Part shown: positions 61,679 to 64,000 of the stretch, in pieces
How positions within the stretch are numbered: the stretch's first letter is position 1
Layout of the letters: the number at the start of each line of letters is the position of its first letter
Source: CAVVNP01 sp963800235
Lineage (GTDB): Bacteria; Actinomycetota; Acidimicrobiia; Acidimicrobiales; Iamiaceae
Length of the DNA stretch: 64,000 nt
Assembly: GCA_963800235.1 (NCBI GenBank)
Contig: CAWDAD010000003.1
Location: 620,001 to 684,000, forward strand
Direction: 5' to 3'
Program-made: the position numbers and the translations under genes
The notes under the pieces: generated by a model
Databases searched by the model: none
What the model was told of the DNA's origin: nothing
The model's input: only the letters and a program-made list of their open reading frames with translations

Positions 61679-62478
61679 CAGGCTCCTCTCCCCGCGAGCC
61701 GCTCACCGGCCTGGGCGGCGACGGCCGCGGTGTCGGCCACGTCGTGGGCGCGCACCATGGCGGCCCCGTGGGCCAGGCACCACGCCGCGGTGGCCACCGA
61801 GCCCTCCAACCGGTCGTCGGCGCCGACCTCGTCCACCCCGTCGGACGCGGCCAGCAGCCGGCCGAGGAAGCGCTTGCGGCTGGTGCCGACCAGCACCGGG
61901 TAGCCCGTCGAGACCAGGTCGTCGATCCCGGCCAGCAGGGCCAGGTTGTGCTCGGTGGTCTTGCCGAACCCGATGCCGGGATCGATCCAGACCTGCTCGA
62001 CGCCCGCCGACCGACCCGCCTCGGCCCGCTCGACCAGGAAGTCGCCGACCTCGGCGACCACGTCGTCGTAGCGGGGGGCGGCCTGCATGGTGCGGGGATC
62101 GCCGAGCATGTGCATGGCCACCCAGCCGACGCCAGGGTGGTCGGCCACCACCTCGTGCAGCGAGGCGGACACGTCGTTGACGAGGGTGGCGCCGGCGTCG
62201 ATGGCGGCGGCGGCCACCACCGCGTGACGGGTGTCGATCGACACCGGGACCTCGCCGGCCAGGGCCTCGACCACCGGCAGGACCCGGCGAAGCTCCTCGT
62301 CGACGTCGACCGGCTCGGCGTGGGGCCGGGTGCTCTCGCCGCCGACATCGATCCAGCTCGCTCCCTCGGCCGCCAGGCGCCGCCCGTGGGCGATGGCGTC
62401 GGCGTGGTCCAGGTAGCGTCCACCGTCGGAGAACGAGTCGGGCGTGACGTTCACGACCCCCATCACCAACGGCAGCAC
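61678..62478 (-). CDS. folP: Dihydropteroate synthase
   Basis: A 266-residue DHPS, the sulfonamide target, joining p-aminobenzoate to the pterin. 'MGVVNVTPDSFSDGG' , 'WIDVGGESTRPHAEPV', 'VSIDTRHAVVAAAAIDAGATLVNDV' (in parts), 'WIDPGIGFGKT' and 'LVGTSRKRFLG' are conserved. The GTG at 62478, three codons before VMGVVNV, is the most natural start and is eight bases downstream of a TAGTAT box. It heads the folate/pantothenate/NAD block. Confidence 0.94.
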   Translation of the reverse strand: MLPLVMGVVNVTPDSFSDGGRYLDHADAIAHGRRLAAEGASWIDVGGESTRPHAEPVDVDEELRRVLPVVEALAGEVPVSIDTRHAVVAAAAIDAGATLVNDVSASLHEVVADHPGVGWVAMHMLGDPRTMQAAPRYDDVVAEVGDFLVERAEAGRSAGVEQVWIDPGIGFGKTTEHNLALLAGIDDLVSTGYPVLVGTSRKRFLGRLLAASDGVDEVGADDRLEGSVATAAWCLAHGAAMVRAHDVADTAAVAAQAGERLAGRGA

Positions 62479-62498
62479 GGGCGGGAATACTACGACCA
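62479..62498. promoter_or_regulatory. Compact bidirectional promoter, folP and membrane GT
   Basis: Only 20 bp separate the divergent GTG starts. The central AATACTA (62486-62492) reads as AATACT on the plus strand and TAGTAT on the minus strand, so both directions have a -10-like hexamer placed for a start at or beside the GTG. Convincing -35 boxes are not visible. Confidence 0.45.
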
Positions 62499-63995
62499 GT
62501 GTCAAATCCGGCTCATGACGTGACCGTCGACCGTGGCGGTCGCCTCGGAGCGACGGTGGTGGCCGGCGGCTTCCTGGCCGTCCGCGCTCTGGTCTGGCTG
62601 ACCGGCGGCCGGTTCTCCACCTCCCTGCTCGACATCCAGCCCCAGCTCCTCGACCGGGTCCAGCTCGCCGCCGATCCCTTCGGGGCGGCCTGGCGGACCC
62701 ACATCCAGCCACCGCTCTACAACCTGGTGGTCGGGGTGGTGCTGCGCTGGTCGCCCTGGCCGCCGGGGCTCTCGTTCCAGGTGCTGTGGGTCGCCTGCGG
62801 GGCGGTCACCGCGCTGGCGCTGTTCGGCTTCCTGCTGGAGCTGGGGACCGGTTGGCGCCTGGCGGCGGGCGTGGCGCTGGCCGTGGCCGCCCTCGACCCC
62901 TACCTGCTCGCCTTCGAGCACACCCTCACCTACGAGACGCCGGTGACCGCGCTGGTGACGGTGTCGGCGTGGGGCGTGGCCCGCTACGCCCGCACCGGGT
63001 CGTGGCGGGACTACGCCCTCTTCGCCGGCGCCGCCACCGCCACCGTGCTCACCCGCAGCCTGTTCCACCCGTTCTGGCTGCTCCTGGTGCTGGTCGGCGT
63101 GCTGCTCCTGCGACGACCGGCCTCGGGCTGGCCGGTGCCCGCGGCCACGGCGGCGACCGCGCTGGTGCTGGTCGGGGTGGTGATGGCCCAGCACCAGGCC
63201 CTCTCGGGATCGTGGGAGCTCAGCAGCTTCGCCGGCATGAACCTGCAGCGCTCGGTGATCGGGCCGCTCCCCCCGGCGACGGTGCGCCGGATGGTCGCCG
63301 ACGGGACCGTGTCCCGCGAGGCGACCATCGATCCCTTCTCCGCCTACGCCGACTACCAGCCCCTCTTCGGGCCCTGCCGCAGCTCCAGCCGCGATCCGGT
63401 GCTGGCCTCGCCGGTCAAGCGGGCCGGCTTCGCCAACTACGACGCCGACTGCTACCTGCCGGCCTACCGACGGGCCCAGCGCGACGCCCTGGCCGCCCTG
63501 CGGGCCGAACCGGGCCGCTACCTCGGCACCCGGGTCACCGCCGCCTCCATCTTCCTCAACGAGCAGGACGGCATCGGGGCCCGCAGCCCGGTCACCACCG
63601 CCCTGCGCCACGTCGGCGACGCGGTGCTGCTCGTGGTGCCCCACCGGCTCGACATGCGGGGCTGGCAGGCCTCCCCGGGCGGGCTCCCCGGGCTCGACCT
63701 GAAGGTGTCGCTCACCGCCGCGGCGTCCATCGTGGTGGCGCTCGGCCTCGGGCTGCGGGCGGCCTGGCGACGGCGACCCGGCGGCGAGGGCGCCTCCGAC
63801 CCGGCCGACCTCGCCCGCCTCTACGTGGCCATCACCCTCGCCGCCGTGCTGGCCCTCGGCCTCACCACCGAGCTGGGGGAGAACGGCCGGTTCCGCATGG
63901 TGCTCGACCCCCTGCTGCTCGGGTTGCTGGCCGTCACCGTGGCCGGCTGGCTGCGGGCGGGCCTGACTCGCCGGCGGGGAGCTCACGCCGGGTGA
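62499..63995 (+). CDS. Membrane glycosyltransferase-like protein (GT39/ArnT-like)
   Basis: A 498-residue membrane protein with about ten helices. An early luminal loop 'RTHIQPPLYNLVVG' and the late 'TTELGENGRFRMVLDPLLLGLL' resemble dolichyl/polyprenyl-phosphate-sugar glycosyltransferases such as GT39 and ArnT; the acidic pair expected in loop 1 is not clear ('LLDIQPQLLDR'). A large extracytoplasmic loop (about 240-370) contains two Cys. Likely modifies envelope glycans or proteins. The GTG at 62499 is close to the shared promoter; a GTG at 62520 is possible. Confidence 0.7.
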   Translation: MSNPAHDVTVDRGGRLGATVVAGGFLAVRALVWLTGGRFSTSLLDIQPQLLDRVQLAADPFGAAWRTHIQPPLYNLVVGVVLRWSPWPPGLSFQVLWVACGAVTALALFGFLLELGTGWRLAAGVALAVAALDPYLLAFEHTLTYETPVTALVTVSAWGVARYARTGSWRDYALFAGAATATVLTRSLFHPFWLLLVLVGVLLLRRPASGWPVPAATAATALVLVGVVMAQHQALSGSWELSSFAGMNLQRSVIGPLPPATVRRMVADGTVSREATIDPFSAYADYQPLFGPCRSSSRDPVLASPVKRAGFANYDADCYLPAYRRAQRDALAALRAEPGRYLGTRVTAASIFLNEQDGIGARSPVTTALRHVGDAVLLVVPHRLDMRGWQASPGGLPGLDLKVSLTAAASIVVALGLGLRAAWRRRPGGEGASDPADLARLYVAITLAAVLALGLTTELGENGRFRMVLDPLLLGLLAVTVAGWLRAGLTRRRGAHAG

Positions 63996-64000
63996 GGGCG

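Overview
The window is a high-GC (roughly 70-75% by eye) actinobacterial chromosome segment. The gene order in the last third (folP, folB, folK, panC, panD, nadB, nadC, coaX, lysS, and ispD-ispF-rlmB near disA-radA-clpC), F420-type enzymes, several P450s, Tat-exported ferritin-like proteins and an SOS-box 13E12/DUF222 HNH gene together suggest class Acidimicrobiia. That placement is an inference; no rRNA is present. There is one tRNA gene, tRNA-Thr(TGU). I see no CRISPR array, transposase, prophage or att site.

Layout. 1-10.6 kb is mixed housekeeping and stress genes: a Ser/Gly-rich lipoprotein cut by the window edge, a DJ-1/PfpI protein, a GAF-ANTAR regulator, an ECF sigma/anti-sigma/lipoprotein operon, a histidine phosphatase coupled to a YihY-family membrane protein, tRNA-Thr and small enzymes. 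10.6-18 kb holds the SOS-type HNH gene, an AlkB/GNAT/GHMP-kinase operon, a secreted lipase-like protein and a NERD protein. 18-35.6 kb is an accessory metabolic region: secreted esterases, three cytochromes P450, a DsbB/thioredoxin-fold pair, a tightly overlapping flavin oxidoreductase, amidohydrolase and TauD operon, SDR, MFS, alpha/beta hydrolase, a Drr-type ABC exporter and a TetR regulator. 35.6-46.5 kb is core: a Spo0H-like sigma factor, rlmB, ispF, ispD, a Crp-type regulator, disA, radA, clpC and a polyprenyl synthase. 46.5-48.7 kb encodes a cupredoxin lipoprotein followed by two Tat-exported ferritin-like proteins. 48.7-64 kb is a mostly minus-strand run for lysine-tRNA charging, CoA, NAD, pantothenate and folate synthesis, ending at a divergent promoter shared with a membrane glycosyltransferase-like gene.

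Data quality. Many reading frames are broken by single-base indels: about eight in clpC, about nine in the polyprenyl synthase, and one each in the HNH gene, GHMP kinase, flavin oxidoreductase, radA, a lipoprotein and nadB. Several of these genes are usually essential and the protein sequence resumes perfectly in the next frame, so most are probably sequencing or assembly errors. Such genes are listed as single loci of type pseudogene with the break positions given.

The most unusual items are a protein-tyrosine-phosphatase-like protein with Gly in place of the catalytic Cys inside the folate operon; five successive hairpins between a hydrolase gene and the ABC exporter; ferritin-like proteins whose Tat motif sits about 50 residues into the protein next to a cupredoxin; two genes whose only plausible start is a CTG overlapping the previous stop; and several -10-like boxes placed to give leaderless transcripts.
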